From M3007 sp031373665 (GTDB lineage: Bacteria > Bacteroidota > Bacteroidia > Chitinophagales > Saprospiraceae), in assembly GCA_031373665.1 (NCBI GenBank), contig JANMMZ010000043.1, positions 124,001 to 188,000 of the forward strand: a stretch of 64,000 nucleotides of DNA, given 5' to 3'. Below the pieces are notes generated by a model. It saw only the letters and a program-made list of their open reading frames with translations. It was not told the DNA's origin and made no database searches. Shown in pieces: positions 38,048 through 47,509 of the stretch. Numbering within the stretch: the first letter of the stretch is position 1; the number at the start of each line of letters is the position of its first letter. The position numbers were made by a program, and so were the translations under genes.

Positions 38048-39169
38048 ATGAAAGATCAAAAATTTGATGTCATCGTCATCGGGGCTGGAATCGTGGGTCT
38101 TGCTACCGCTTATTCAGCAGCGACCAAAGGCTTAAAAACTTTGGTTATTGAGCGAAATCCCAAGGCAATAGGGGCTTCCATTCGCAATTTTGGCCTTATT
38201 TGGCCCATTGGTCAACCAGCAGGCGATCTTTTCGATCGTGCCATGAGAACCCGAGAAACGTGGATAAATCTATCTCAACAAAGCGATATTCACCTAAAGC
38301 AAAATGGATCCTTGCAACTGGCTTACCACGATGATGAAGTTGTGGTATTAGAGGCGTTTATGGATACTGCGCAAAGTGCAGGATATAAGGCTCAATTGAT
38401 CAGTCCGGAGCAAGCAATGGCACACTCGCCTGCCATAAAACCAGACGGTCTCAAATCTGCTATTTGGAGTTCGACTGAATGCACGGTTTCGCCCCGGAAT
38501 GCGATCTCACAATTGGCGGATTTTCTGGAGAAAAAAATGAATGTCACGTTTGTCTTTGGATCAGCAGTTACCCATATCAGCACTGGGTTTGTGAGTACTT
38601 TTCATGAAATTTGGCAAGGCGAACGCATTTTTGTGTGTTCAGGCAGTGATTTTGAAACCCTATACCCGCGTATATTTAGAGAAAGCGGCATCACTAAGTG
38701 TAAACTGCAAATGTTGCGCACTGGCACCCAACCCAATGATTGGGATCTAGGCCCATCACTGTGCGCTGGGTTGACTTTATTGCACTATGGTGCATTCAAG
38801 CATATTAAGGCCATTGAGGCCGTCAGAAACAGATACTATGAAGCCCAACCTGATTTTAACCGCTACGGTGTGCACGTATTGGTATCACAGAATCAGAACG
38901 GTGAAGTCATACTGGGCGATAGCCATGAATACGGATGGAACCTTTCTCCATTTGACAAAGAAGAAATCAATCAATTGATACTAAACTACTTAAATACATT
39001 TGCCTCTTTCCCAAGCCCAAGCATCAGTGAAACTTGGCATGGGATTTACCCAAAACTGGAGGGACAAACAGAATTTGTCAGAGAGGCTGACCCTAATGTA
39101 TGGATCGTCAATGGCCTTAGTGGCGCAGGTATGACCATGAGTTTTGGATTGGCCCAAGAGTTAGTATAG
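38048..39169 (+). CDS. FAD-dependent oxidoreductase of the aminophosphonate-associated (HpnW/TIGR03364) family
   Basis: A 373-residue DAO-type flavoenzyme. The dinucleotide motif GAGIVG is at residues 12-17, Glu36 in VIERNPKA binds the ribose, and ASIRNFGLIWPIGQ (about 44-57) is the family's flavin-site signature. C-terminal GLSGAGMTMSFGLAQ closes the FAD site. Known from the family: members sit next to PhnX-like hydrolases and oxidise aminophosphonates, such as aminoethylphosphonate or N-methylated forms, to phosphonoacetaldehyde. This would feed the hydrolase at 35822 directly and explain why no PhnW transaminase is present. It is cotranscribed with the MFS gene and ends 3 bases from the convergent YncE/phosphoesterase gene. 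The exact substrate is not readable from sequence. Confidence 0.85.
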   Translation: MKDQKFDVIVIGAGIVGLATAYSAATKGLKTLVIERNPKAIGASIRNFGLIWPIGQPAGDLFDRAMRTRETWINLSQQSDIHLKQNGSLQLAYHDDEVVVLEAFMDTAQSAGYKAQLISPEQAMAHSPAIKPDGLKSAIWSSTECTVSPRNAISQLADFLEKKMNVTFVFGSAVTHISTGFVSTFHEIWQGERIFVCSGSDFETLYPRIFRESGITKCKLQMLRTGTQPNDWDLGPSLCAGLTLLHYGAFKHIKAIEAVRNRYYEAQPDFNRYGVHVLVSQNQNGEVILGDSHEYGWNLSPFDKEEINQLILNYLNTFASFPSPSISETWHGIYPKLEGQTEFVREADPNVWIVNGLSGAGMTMSFGLAQELV

Positions 39170-39172
39170 CCT

Positions 39173-41911
39173 TTATTCTTTCTTTAAAAAGTCTTCAATA
39201 TTATCCAATTTTGGGGAATTTAACAATGATTTCCAATCAAATTTGGCATCAAAAGGCTTGAGCAGTTTTTGTGGATCAAGCACACGGGGATCTACAGGCA
39301 AGGCGGTGTATGGTGTAAAATCGGGCTTTTCAGTAAAGAAGTCGGATAAATCATTGGCGGAGGCATCGTATTGATTCAAGTATGGCACGCCAAAGATATT
39401 CCAAACGGTTTTGAAAATACTGCCAAAACTCGCGTGTGCATGGCTGACATGATTTTTCTTGGCGTAAGGTGAATGTACCAGAAGCAGGCTTCGGTGGGCA
39501 TCTACGTGGTCTTGGCCGTCTTGAGCATCATCTTCCGTCACAATGATGGCCATTTCTTTCCAATATGGTGTGCTTGAAAGAAACTCAACAATGCGACCCA
39601 ATGCCAAATCATTGTCAGCCATATAACTCTCTCGATATGGATAGCCCGCGTCAGGACGCTCACCTGCGCCATGATCTTGAGGCAACATCAAGGTTATCAT
39701 ACTAGGCATTTTACCCTTTCCAGAAAGCCATTTTTCTTTGAATTCCTGTATGAACATATCAGCACGAAATTGATCAGGAATAGCCATATTGAACGTGGCA
39801 TATTTTTCAGAACTGCGGCCATACAATGGGCCCGGCATTGGAAAATTTACCAATACTTTTTGGCCATAATATTTCATGGTAGAGTCTGTCATATTTGACC
39901 CCATTTCAGTACCAAATCCGAAATTGTAGAAGGAAATATCATTGCGCTCCAAATGATCCCAAAGCGACCCTGCCTCGTTGTAATCCTCGGGGAATATAGC
40001 CCCTGCACCACCAGTCCAAGCGTATTGGCCTTTGGCTTTACTACCTGATTTTACATCACGGTGTCCGCCATAACCCGCTGAAACAGTCGTCTCCATCCAT
40101 TCATTGGGATACGTGTTGGCCAGCCACCGGTGCCCATCGGCACTGTGGTCAGAATCCACATAAAAATTGTCAGAAATGCCAAATTTTTGAGCCAAATGCA
40201 AGTGATTGGGCATAATAGTGGCATCTGTGACGGTAGCGGTTTTGTTTTTATTTGAAAAAGTGCGCTTGTATCCATAACGGGCTATTGCGGGGTCACCTTT
40301 GCCTTGCTTTACTTGACCAAATACATCATCATAAGTGCGATTTTCTTTTGAAATAAACACAATATGCTTGATAGGACTCTTCTTTTCGCCGGGATAAAGG
40401 GGAATAGGATTGGACACTTGATCCTTGCCAATGCTTTGTAGTTTGAAATTATTGTCTAGTACCTGTTGGGTCCATTTACCAAGGTCTTGATCGGCAGGAA
40501 TATCCAATATAGTAACGGAGCCGTGCATCAAATTCCCGATATAATTGCCTTCTGCACCTTCCTTAAAAGTGTAACCACCATTGGGGCCACTGCCATAACC
40601 CTTGGCATTTGCTACGATTATTTTTTTTCCATCGGGCGATACCGCCAATTTTGAAGGAAACCAACCTACTGGCAAATGACCTATCACCATTTTACTAGAA
40701 ATATCAATAACACCAATGGCATTGATACCAGATTCAGCCACATAAAGCCTTTTTTTGTCAGGCGAAAGGGCTAGGCCAAACGGAATCACACCCCTGTGGC
40801 GGGCAAGTTGGGGTAGGGGCTTCAAGAAAATATTTTGCACTACTTTACCCAATACGGGATCTATCATAGAAATACAATCATTGTTTCCATTGCTCACAAA
40901 TACATACTGATCAGTTGCAACCAACGAATTAGGACCAGAGCCGCCTACGGCTGGGATTCCGTCTATTTTTTCACCGATCAAAAAACCGGTTTTGATCCGT
41001 TGCTTTACCTTAGGGACAGTGGTCGTTAAATCTATTGCCCAGACAGAAAATGATTCAGGCGCATTGGGGTCGCCTAAGGCTGGGACATCTAGTTTCCCTT
41101 TCTTATATCCAGCCTTCATTTCTTTAGATCCGAATGCGGAAGTTGGAAAATCAGTACCAGAATTTTTAAGATCTGCGGTATCTAAGTTATTCAAAGGACT
41201 GTATTCAAACATGCCTACATTGGCAACATAAACCGTCTTTTCGTCAGGAGAAAGTGTAATGCCGAAAGGGTAACGACCTACGGGAATATAATGCAAAACT
41301 TTCAGGGTACGGGTATCGGCTACCAGCACCCTGAAATTACTTTGGTCACATACATAAAGTTTTGACCCATCGCGACTTAGCACCAAATCGCCCAAATATC
41401 CATCAGGATTATCAGACTGCTTGCAAAGGATAGAATCCAACTTAGCACCAGTCTTCAAATCGTATCGAAATAACTTATTCGAGCCTCCTCCAGATACCCA
41501 AACTGAGCGATTGTCAGACGTAATTGCCAAACCCATGAATACATCTTCCAGTAGTTTTGGATTGTTTTGCGCACCTTCTGGTACTTGCCTAATTTTGGGT
41601 TTCCCAGTGCTAGGATTTTCCAAAATTGTGATAGAAAAAGGTCTGTTTCCCGAATTGGCTGTCACTGCTACTGATCCATCAGGAGAAAGTGCCAATCCAT
41701 AGGGGTGTGGGGCTATCCGCACAGTAGTACCCATAGGTTTGATGATACGACCATTGGGTATGATCGTTTCCGCACTTGTATTTATCGTGCAGTATCTATC
41801 GCCAGCAGGGGATTGAATAAGCCATTTACTGTTAATATTTGTTGATTTTTGAGTGCTTTTACAAGCAACAAGCATTAGGATAGCCACGAAAGGCAAAATC
41901 AGATTTCGCAT
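39173..41911 (-). CDS. YncE-propeller / phosphoesterase fusion lipoprotein (copy 1)
   Basis: A 912-residue lipoprotein (lipobox LVAC, Cys17) with two parts. Residues about 50-480 form a YVTN/YncE beta-propeller (GLALSPDGSVAV, VLSRDGSKLYV, TLSPDEKTVYVAN, ALSPDKKRLYVAE, AVSPDGKKIIVAN). From about 520 a phosphoesterase domain of the phospholipase C/acid-phosphatase (PF04185) kind begins: the metal and nucleophile motif KENRTYDDVFG, DHSADGHRW near 600 and TEDDAQDGQDHVDAH near 795 match the conserved acidic and His positions. No residues after the Cys suggest a surface-export signal, so a periplasmic side is likely. It is convergent with the FAD oxidase gene and follows the DUF4252 gene by 94 bases. 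A paralogue lies at 45079-47505. Cleaving phosphonate or phosphate esters is inferred. Confidence 0.83.
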   Translation of the reverse strand: MRNLILPFVAILMLVACKSTQKSTNINSKWLIQSPAGDRYCTINTSAETIIPNGRIIKPMGTTVRIAPHPYGLALSPDGSVAVTANSGNRPFSITILENPSTGKPKIRQVPEGAQNNPKLLEDVFMGLAITSDNRSVWVSGGGSNKLFRYDLKTGAKLDSILCKQSDNPDGYLGDLVLSRDGSKLYVCDQSNFRVLVADTRTLKVLHYIPVGRYPFGITLSPDEKTVYVANVGMFEYSPLNNLDTADLKNSGTDFPTSAFGSKEMKAGYKKGKLDVPALGDPNAPESFSVWAIDLTTTVPKVKQRIKTGFLIGEKIDGIPAVGGSGPNSLVATDQYVFVSNGNNDCISMIDPVLGKVVQNIFLKPLPQLARHRGVIPFGLALSPDKKRLYVAESGINAIGVIDISSKMVIGHLPVGWFPSKLAVSPDGKKIIVANAKGYGSGPNGGYTFKEGAEGNYIGNLMHGSVTILDIPADQDLGKWTQQVLDNNFKLQSIGKDQVSNPIPLYPGEKKSPIKHIVFISKENRTYDDVFGQVKQGKGDPAIARYGYKRTFSNKNKTATVTDATIMPNHLHLAQKFGISDNFYVDSDHSADGHRWLANTYPNEWMETTVSAGYGGHRDVKSGSKAKGQYAWTGGAGAIFPEDYNEAGSLWDHLERNDISFYNFGFGTEMGSNMTDSTMKYYGQKVLVNFPMPGPLYGRSSEKYATFNMAIPDQFRADMFIQEFKEKWLSGKGKMPSMITLMLPQDHGAGERPDAGYPYRESYMADNDLALGRIVEFLSSTPYWKEMAIIVTEDDAQDGQDHVDAHRSLLLVHSPYAKKNHVSHAHASFGSIFKTVWNIFGVPYLNQYDASANDLSDFFTEKPDFTPYTALPVDPRVLDPQKLLKPFDAKFDWKSLLNSPKLDNIEDFLKKE

Positions 41912-42005
41912 AGTTATTAATTTGACGCGAAGGTCATGAATAAACTGACTGCAAAATCATTTAGACTGTGAAATTTATGTAAATAATGCTACCTAAGTAC
42001 TTGAA

Positions 42006-42776
42006 TTACTTAGCGATCTGTATTTGCTTTAACCCAACTTTTCCGAGTTGAGTTTTGCATTGGATCCAATAAACCCCTGACGGCAGTTCATTCAACTTTA
42101 TTTCTTGGCTCGATTCTGGGGTAAGATTAAGCATGGCTACCTGACGGCCGCTTTGATCAAATACCAATACATTGGATGGCATATCCTTTGCATCGTCGTA
42201 AGTCAACACGAATTGCCCATTGCTTGGATTGGGACTGACTTTAAAGTCTATGGCATTGGCTGCAGTAGTTTTAGCCAATTGTTTCGTTTTTTTAGTATCA
42301 AACATGGCTGCCAATTCAGATATATTTCCTAACTCCAATTGACCAGAAAAGCAAACCAATACAAATTCGTCTTTTTCACCAACCATCAACACTAAGTCGC
42401 TCAAGATTCCATCGGATTCTTTTACCCAGATCCTGACATGATCGCTGCCATCCCTGACTGATATCAAGGCTTCAAATTCATTCTCATTAACCAATGGTAA
42501 TGCCTCTTTGTATAAGGCCATTCCATTATCTTGGCCTTCAGAAGCAAATATGCGTAAACTGCCTATGTTTTTGACTACTTGGTGGACTTTTTCCCAATCA
42601 GAGTCTTTGATTTCTTTTTTGGTAGCCACCTCAAACATGTCTTTGCTTAGAAAAGCGTAGGTTGCGCCTTGATCATTTTTATGTTGGTCTAAAAAGGTGT
42701 TTAAGTCATTGTTTTGTGAATATGATTGTTGCAAAGAAAAACACACGGCAACCAGTAAAAAGAATAAGAATTTCAT
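42006..42776 (-). CDS. DUF4252 protein with type A T9SS sorting domain
   Basis: A 256-residue exported protein. The signal peptide ends after SYSQ (about residue 20). Residues about 25-160 match the DUF4252 pattern of small secreted Bacteroidota proteins, with the terminal strand FVLVCFSGQLELGNISELA. The last 80 residues are a type A sorting domain (FKVSPNPSNGQFVLTYDD to GVYWIQCKTQLG). DUF4252 proteins more often end without a sorting domain, so this is a fusion that should be surface-exported. It lies directly upstream of the first YncE/phosphoesterase gene on the same strand (94-base gap) and may be cotranscribed. Its function is unknown. Confidence 0.75.
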   Translation of the reverse strand: MKFLFFLLVAVCFSLQQSYSQNNDLNTFLDQHKNDQGATYAFLSKDMFEVATKKEIKDSDWEKVHQVVKNIGSLRIFASEGQDNGMALYKEALPLVNENEFEALISVRDGSDHVRIWVKESDGILSDLVLMVGEKDEFVLVCFSGQLELGNISELAAMFDTKKTKQLAKTTAANAIDFKVSPNPSNGQFVLTYDDAKDMPSNVLVFDQSGRQVAMLNLTPESSQEIKLNELPSGVYWIQCKTQLGKVGLKQIQIAK

Positions 42777-43003
42777 AAAATTGTTTTTAAAATTGAAGAA
42801 AAATAGTCATTTTATAAATTTTGATAGGATTCATTGGTTCTATATTTGGCACTTTAGAAAATTAGTAATACCCTGATATTCAATGGTAGGTGATGAATAT
42901 GTACTTTATCCGTCTTTCAGCAAGACGAACCCCAGTTGCATATGTTACAAGGTACTTCATGAAACTGATTTTATTTCTTAATTTTGAGTTAACCTGCACG
43001 AAT

Positions 43004-43011
43004 TATCTTTG
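43004..43011 (+). promoter_or_regulatory. -7 promoter element for the TonB receptor gene
   Basis: TATCTTTG followed by CCTA, with TTG at 42984-42986 17 bases upstream as a -33 candidate. The ATG is 16 bases downstream, so the leader is short. Confidence 0.55.
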
Positions 43012-43026
43012 CCTAAAAGTTGTTTT

Positions 43027-45072
43027 ATGAAACTAAGTAATCTACCGTTCACTTTTATAATATTTCTATCGTTGTGGCTAAATATGGGGTACGCTCAAGC
43101 TATTAAAAAAGATAGCCTAAGCCTAGATTCAATCCTGATAGAGTTCGTCGTAACGGCTCAGCGGAGCCCGAAGCCTGTGTTTTCAACCCCAGAGCCCATC
43201 GAAATATTAATAAAAGATCGCATAAGCGGCGTGTTGCCGCGCACTAGTCCTGAAGCATTGGAAGGACTAACAGGCGTATTTGTACAAAAAACAAATCACG
43301 GCGGCGGGTCTCCATTTTTGAGGGGACTTACTGGCAATCAAATACTTTTGCTCATAGATGGGATCAGGCTCAATAATGCCACTACCCGTTATGGCCCCAA
43401 CCAATATTTCAACACCGTAGATTTATTTTCAATCGAAAAAATAGAAGTATTGCGTGGTAGTGGCGCCGTGCAATATGGGTCTGATGCATTGGGCGGTGCC
43501 ATCCAAGCATTTAGCCCTAGTCTGGGTTTTACAGATCATAAATACTGGGGTGGGGGAGTGCAACTTAGGGTAGGAACCAGAAACATGGAACAAACAGGAC
43601 ATGGCCGTATTCAATACAATAATATACGTTTTGCTGTGACTGGTGGATTCACTTGGCGCAATTTTGGAGATGTTTTTGGGGGCGATACCACTGGAAGGCA
43701 ATCGCCAAGCGGATATAAAGAAATAGACGCTGATTTCAAGATGAAAACAGCAATTTCTAAAAAATTAAACTTGACATTTTTGCATCAAAATATTCATCAA
43801 AAAGAAGTGCCCATTTTTCATAAAATACGATTAGAAAACTTTGAAATCAATCAAATTGATCCCCAAAAAAGGATGCTGTCTTATGCGAAAATCGAACATG
43901 ATTTTAGCCGTAACCTCCTGAAATCAATGAGTGTAACCGTATCGCATCAGCAAAATAAAGAAGGGCGACTGAGTCGAAAAAATGGATCCACTATTTTACG
44001 TTCTGAATTGGATCAAGTACAAACTTTTGGTGTGATTGCTCAAGTGAATGTATCAAACAATAAGCGATGGACTTCTCAGAATGGATTTGAGGCATATCAA
44101 GACCGCGTGCATAGCCAAAGATCAGATAATGACTTAAGTACAGGAATCACCACGCCCAAACGAGGGCTGTACCCAAACGATTCTAAGATGATGAATATGT
44201 CAATATTTTCACTCCATGAATTTGATTGGAATAAATGGCAACTTAATACTGGTTTGCGCTGGAATCATTGCCTTATTGAGTCCATCAATGAGGTATTGGG
44301 TGAAACACGAATTGCACCATCTGCCTTTATTGGAAACATATCGTTATTGCGTAAAATTGGACAAGGGCGGTCAAATATTTTCGCAACAGCGAATACTGGA
44401 TTCAGAACCCCCAACATAGATGACCTTGGCACGCTTGGTATTGTAGATTTCAGATATGAGGTGCCTAATTTTAACCTAAAACCAGAACATTCCAGACAAT
44501 ACCAACTTGGCTACAAAATTCAAACACCTCGATTTCAGGGCGAAGTATTTCTATATCAAAACCGTCTGAGAAATCTCATATCACGAGTCAAACAGGACAC
44601 CCAAACAATATCAGGGTATCCTGTTTATCAAAAAATCAATACAGATCAAGCACGCATCGAAGGTATAGAAGCCAGCAGTCAAACCGTATTTACCCAAAAC
44701 TGGATCCTCAAAGGAAGTCTGGCCTATACCTATGGTCACAATATCACTGCAAATGAACCATTGCGACGGATTCCACCATTTTTTGGACGATTGTCTGTAT
44801 GCTACAAGCGCAAGGCTTGGTTGTTTTCATCAGAATATGCGGCCGCAGGAAAACAAGGGCGGCTTTCAAAAGCCGATACCGAAGACAATCGGATTCCCGT
44901 CGGTGGCACTCCCGGTTGGTGGGTTACCAATTTTTCCATCAGTTATTCAAAACCCAAATGGAAAATACAAATGTCAGCGCTCAATCTCTTCGATCAAGAC
45001 TACCGGACACATGGATCAGGGATCAATGGGTACGGAAGATCAGTATTTGCTAACCTTAGCCTACAAATATAA
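43027..45072 (+). CDS. TonB-dependent outer-membrane receptor
   Basis: A 681-residue receptor of the classical (non-SusC) type. The signal peptide ends in GYAQ (about residue 24). The plug follows (VTAQRSPKPVFSTPEPIEIL, then GGGSPFLRGLTGNQILLLID and VEVLRG-type IEKIEVLRGSGAVQYGS), with no carboxypeptidase-like N-terminal domain. The remaining 500 residues alternate as a 22-strand barrel ending in the aromatic FANLSLQI. The ATG at 43027 is preferred because the upstream in-frame TTG lies inside the -7 box. It lies inside the phosphonate-associated region and is convergent, 6 bases apart, with the second YncE/phosphoesterase gene. Substrate unknown; receptors of this length usually carry metal complexes, cobalamin or small organics. 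Confidence 0.85.
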   Translation: MKLSNLPFTFIIFLSLWLNMGYAQAIKKDSLSLDSILIEFVVTAQRSPKPVFSTPEPIEILIKDRISGVLPRTSPEALEGLTGVFVQKTNHGGGSPFLRGLTGNQILLLIDGIRLNNATTRYGPNQYFNTVDLFSIEKIEVLRGSGAVQYGSDALGGAIQAFSPSLGFTDHKYWGGGVQLRVGTRNMEQTGHGRIQYNNIRFAVTGGFTWRNFGDVFGGDTTGRQSPSGYKEIDADFKMKTAISKKLNLTFLHQNIHQKEVPIFHKIRLENFEINQIDPQKRMLSYAKIEHDFSRNLLKSMSVTVSHQQNKEGRLSRKNGSTILRSELDQVQTFGVIAQVNVSNNKRWTSQNGFEAYQDRVHSQRSDNDLSTGITTPKRGLYPNDSKMMNMSIFSLHEFDWNKWQLNTGLRWNHCLIESINEVLGETRIAPSAFIGNISLLRKIGQGRSNIFATANTGFRTPNIDDLGTLGIVDFRYEVPNFNLKPEHSRQYQLGYKIQTPRFQGEVFLYQNRLRNLISRVKQDTQTISGYPVYQKINTDQARIEGIEASSQTVFTQNWILKGSLAYTYGHNITANEPLRRIPPFFGRLSVCYKRKAWLFSSEYAAAGKQGRLSKADTEDNRIPVGGTPGWWVTNFSISYSKPKWKIQMSALNLFDQDYRTHGSGINGYGRSVFANLSLQI

Positions 45073-45078
45073 AATTAT

Positions 45079-47505
45079 TTAATCCTCGTCTTCCTCTTCG
45101 GAATATCTTAAAAAGGCCGCTCGCCGCAAAGGCGGAAATTCGGAATCTTCTCCTTTAACGATTTTCCACAACACCTCATTGAACTCCAAATCCGGAATTC
45201 GATCTTGAGCCGACATATCGAAAGCATCCGATCTTCTTTGTAGGTCATTCTTTACTGATGCATTGCGATCGTCTAGATTTATACTAGGTGTTAAAGCCTT
45301 GTATGGCCTAAAATCGGGCTTATTTGTAAAACTTCGCCACATCGGTGTCGCTGCCGCATCATGTTGACTCATAGGCGGCAGTCCCAGGATCAACTCTATG
45401 GTACGCAACATAGAATTGGTAGAATACAAGGTATGATCTGCAAAATTGCGCTTCGCATAAGGGCTAATCACATAAGCAATAGAGCGGTGTGCATCCACAT
45501 GATCGGCACCATTTTGTGCGTCATCTTCCAATACAAAAACAGCCGATTCTTTCCAAATAGGACTTTGGGATAAATGTTCGATAAACAAACCCAAAGCGAG
45601 ATCATTATCAGCCATTTGAGCAAAAGGAGTGTGCGCCCCAGTTCTCAATCCTTCGGTATGATCATTGATTAACCTCAGTGTATTTAGCCTTGGCACCGCA
45701 TTCACAATGACCAATGAGTCAAACTCTTGTTTCCATTGTGAAACCCTTGTTGTATCTTTTACAGATGTATCCCAAGAGGTAAAGTAAGGGCAAAAATGCC
45801 CTTCTAAGGCTGGAATATTTGCCTTAAAATCATCAGCAAACTCGCCATAAGTTCGGTAAGAAATACCAGCACGACGGCAATGATCCCAAATAAAACCTCC
45901 TTTTGCCCATGCGATCTTGTTTTGCCCCTCATACACATAATCACCACCGCGACCACCATAACTGGTTACCCAAGTCTTTTCAGTATAATCATTGGCATAG
46001 GCGGAAGTACTCCAGTTGTGGCCATCTGCGCTGACTTCGGCGCTCACATAAAAGTTGTCTAATAAAATGAAATTCCTTGCAAGTGCGTGGTGATTGGGGG
46101 TAATTTTTTCAGGAAAAAGACATAAGGTAGAGTCTCCATTGCCTTCGCGCATGTCACCTAGTACTTGATCGTAAGTGCGGTTCTCTTTTATGATATAAAA
46201 TACATATTTGATGGGCGAAAAATCCCCTATTTTTTGTGGAATAGGGTTACCAGGTTCGCCTTCTGCCATTTTTTCTCGTTCTTTGGTGTATGGTGAGTTG
46301 CGATATACTTGTTTGCTGTATTCAAGCATTTTTTGTTTATCTGGCACACTGATAATACTCATATTTCCACGCATCAATCCGCCGATGTACTCAATTTTTG
46401 AAAGTGCTGCGGTATCCCCTTTTTGGTAGGCAACTTCTTGTTGTTTACTTGCTGGGTTTGGGCCTTTCGGATTTGGAAACGACTCAAAACCTTTGCCATT
46501 GGTTACAAAAATTTGTTTACCAACCGTGCGCACGCAAGTAGGATACCATCCTGTAGGGACAAAACCAATAGAGCGACTTTGTTTGGGTGTTGAAACATCA
46601 AAAACAGCCAAGCAATTATTGTCAGCATTCGCTATATAAAGTGTTTTTTCGTCAGGTGAAAGTGAAACACTATTGGAAGTAGAACCCGTTGGAGCATCAG
46701 GATATAAAGAGGCGACCAGTGTTTCAATAACCTTATTTTGTACTAAATCAACAACACTTACAGCGTTGTCATCGGCGCAAGCCACAAAGGCCAAAGTTCC
46801 TTTTTTATTGATGATTACATCATTGGGATTGTCACCAACCAAAATACGCTTATCAATACTGCGCTTTTCAGTGTCCCAAACCACCAATTCATTGGCTCCC
46901 CAATGGGTCATGTATAATTTTTTTCTATTGGGTGAAAGGGTGCAAGTATATAATTCTTTTCCAATAGAATCGCGATGAACAACAGCCTTGGTGCGCGTAT
47001 CTATGACGTAAAGACTGTGATTCTCCTTGGTAACCACATAAAGCAAGCCCTGCTGGTCGTCTAGACACATACCGGCTGGAGAAATACGGGTAGGCCATGC
47101 CTTGCCAAGTATCAATGTATCGCGAAGGGATAATTTTTCTTTTTCAATCGAATATCTTAAAATCGTATTGCTGTTGCCTCCAGAAACGTACAGCATTCGA
47201 GAGTCAGCACTAAATGTCAGCCCCAACCACGCCGAAGGTATTTCAATGGAGTGGAGCATTTGATTGTTTTTGGTACTAATCAATTGGAGCGAATGCTTGC
47301 TTTGGCCATTATTGGTGACTGCTATCCATTTTTGATTAGGAGCCACGGCTATATTCAGAGGCAAATCCCCAAGAGGCAGTGAAGTGCCAGCCGGACTCAG
47401 CGACCAACCAGTGGGAAGTAAAATGGTTTGGCCCTTGGTTTTTTGGGCAGATACCTGTTGCAAAAAGCAAGCAAATACCAAGTAGAGTAGGGTAGTGCGA
47501 CGCAT
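45079..47505 (-). CDS. YncE-propeller / phosphoesterase fusion protein (copy 2)
   Basis: An 808-residue paralogue of the 39173-41911 product. It has a plain signal peptide (QQVSAQ, about residue 21) rather than a good lipobox, so it is probably soluble in the periplasm or exported. The YVTN propeller spans about 40-400 (TFSADSRMLYVSGG, TLSPNRKKLYM, SLSPDEKTLYIANA). The phosphoesterase domain begins with KENRTYDQVLG (about 443) and keeps SADGHNW and LEDDAQNGADHVDAH (about 660). A short acidic tail (RYSEEEDED) ends the protein. It starts 4 bases after the stop of the HD-oxygenase gene, so the two are surely cotranscribed. That direct linkage to a C-P cleaving oxygenase family is the best reason to think these fusion proteins act on phosphonate compounds. 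Confidence 0.83.
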   Translation of the reverse strand: MRRTTLLYLVFACFLQQVSAQKTKGQTILLPTGWSLSPAGTSLPLGDLPLNIAVAPNQKWIAVTNNGQSKHSLQLISTKNNQMLHSIEIPSAWLGLTFSADSRMLYVSGGNSNTILRYSIEKEKLSLRDTLILGKAWPTRISPAGMCLDDQQGLLYVVTKENHSLYVIDTRTKAVVHRDSIGKELYTCTLSPNRKKLYMTHWGANELVVWDTEKRSIDKRILVGDNPNDVIINKKGTLAFVACADDNAVSVVDLVQNKVIETLVASLYPDAPTGSTSNSVSLSPDEKTLYIANADNNCLAVFDVSTPKQSRSIGFVPTGWYPTCVRTVGKQIFVTNGKGFESFPNPKGPNPASKQQEVAYQKGDTAALSKIEYIGGLMRGNMSIISVPDKQKMLEYSKQVYRNSPYTKEREKMAEGEPGNPIPQKIGDFSPIKYVFYIIKENRTYDQVLGDMREGNGDSTLCLFPEKITPNHHALARNFILLDNFYVSAEVSADGHNWSTSAYANDYTEKTWVTSYGGRGGDYVYEGQNKIAWAKGGFIWDHCRRAGISYRTYGEFADDFKANIPALEGHFCPYFTSWDTSVKDTTRVSQWKQEFDSLVIVNAVPRLNTLRLINDHTEGLRTGAHTPFAQMADNDLALGLFIEHLSQSPIWKESAVFVLEDDAQNGADHVDAHRSIAYVISPYAKRNFADHTLYSTNSMLRTIELILGLPPMSQHDAAATPMWRSFTNKPDFRPYKALTPSINLDDRNASVKNDLQRRSDAFDMSAQDRIPDLEFNEVLWKIVKGEDSEFPPLRRAAFLRYSEEEDED

Positions 47506-47509
47506 AAAA

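Noticed and set aside
41993..42013. Terminator at the end of the DUF4252 gene
   Set aside because: Only a 7-bp AT-rich stem overlapping the stop codon, without a T-run.
39173..47505. T9SS sorting domain on the YncE/phosphoesterase proteins
   Set aside because: Both end in ordinary charged sequence without the sorting-domain pattern seen in neighbouring secreted proteins.
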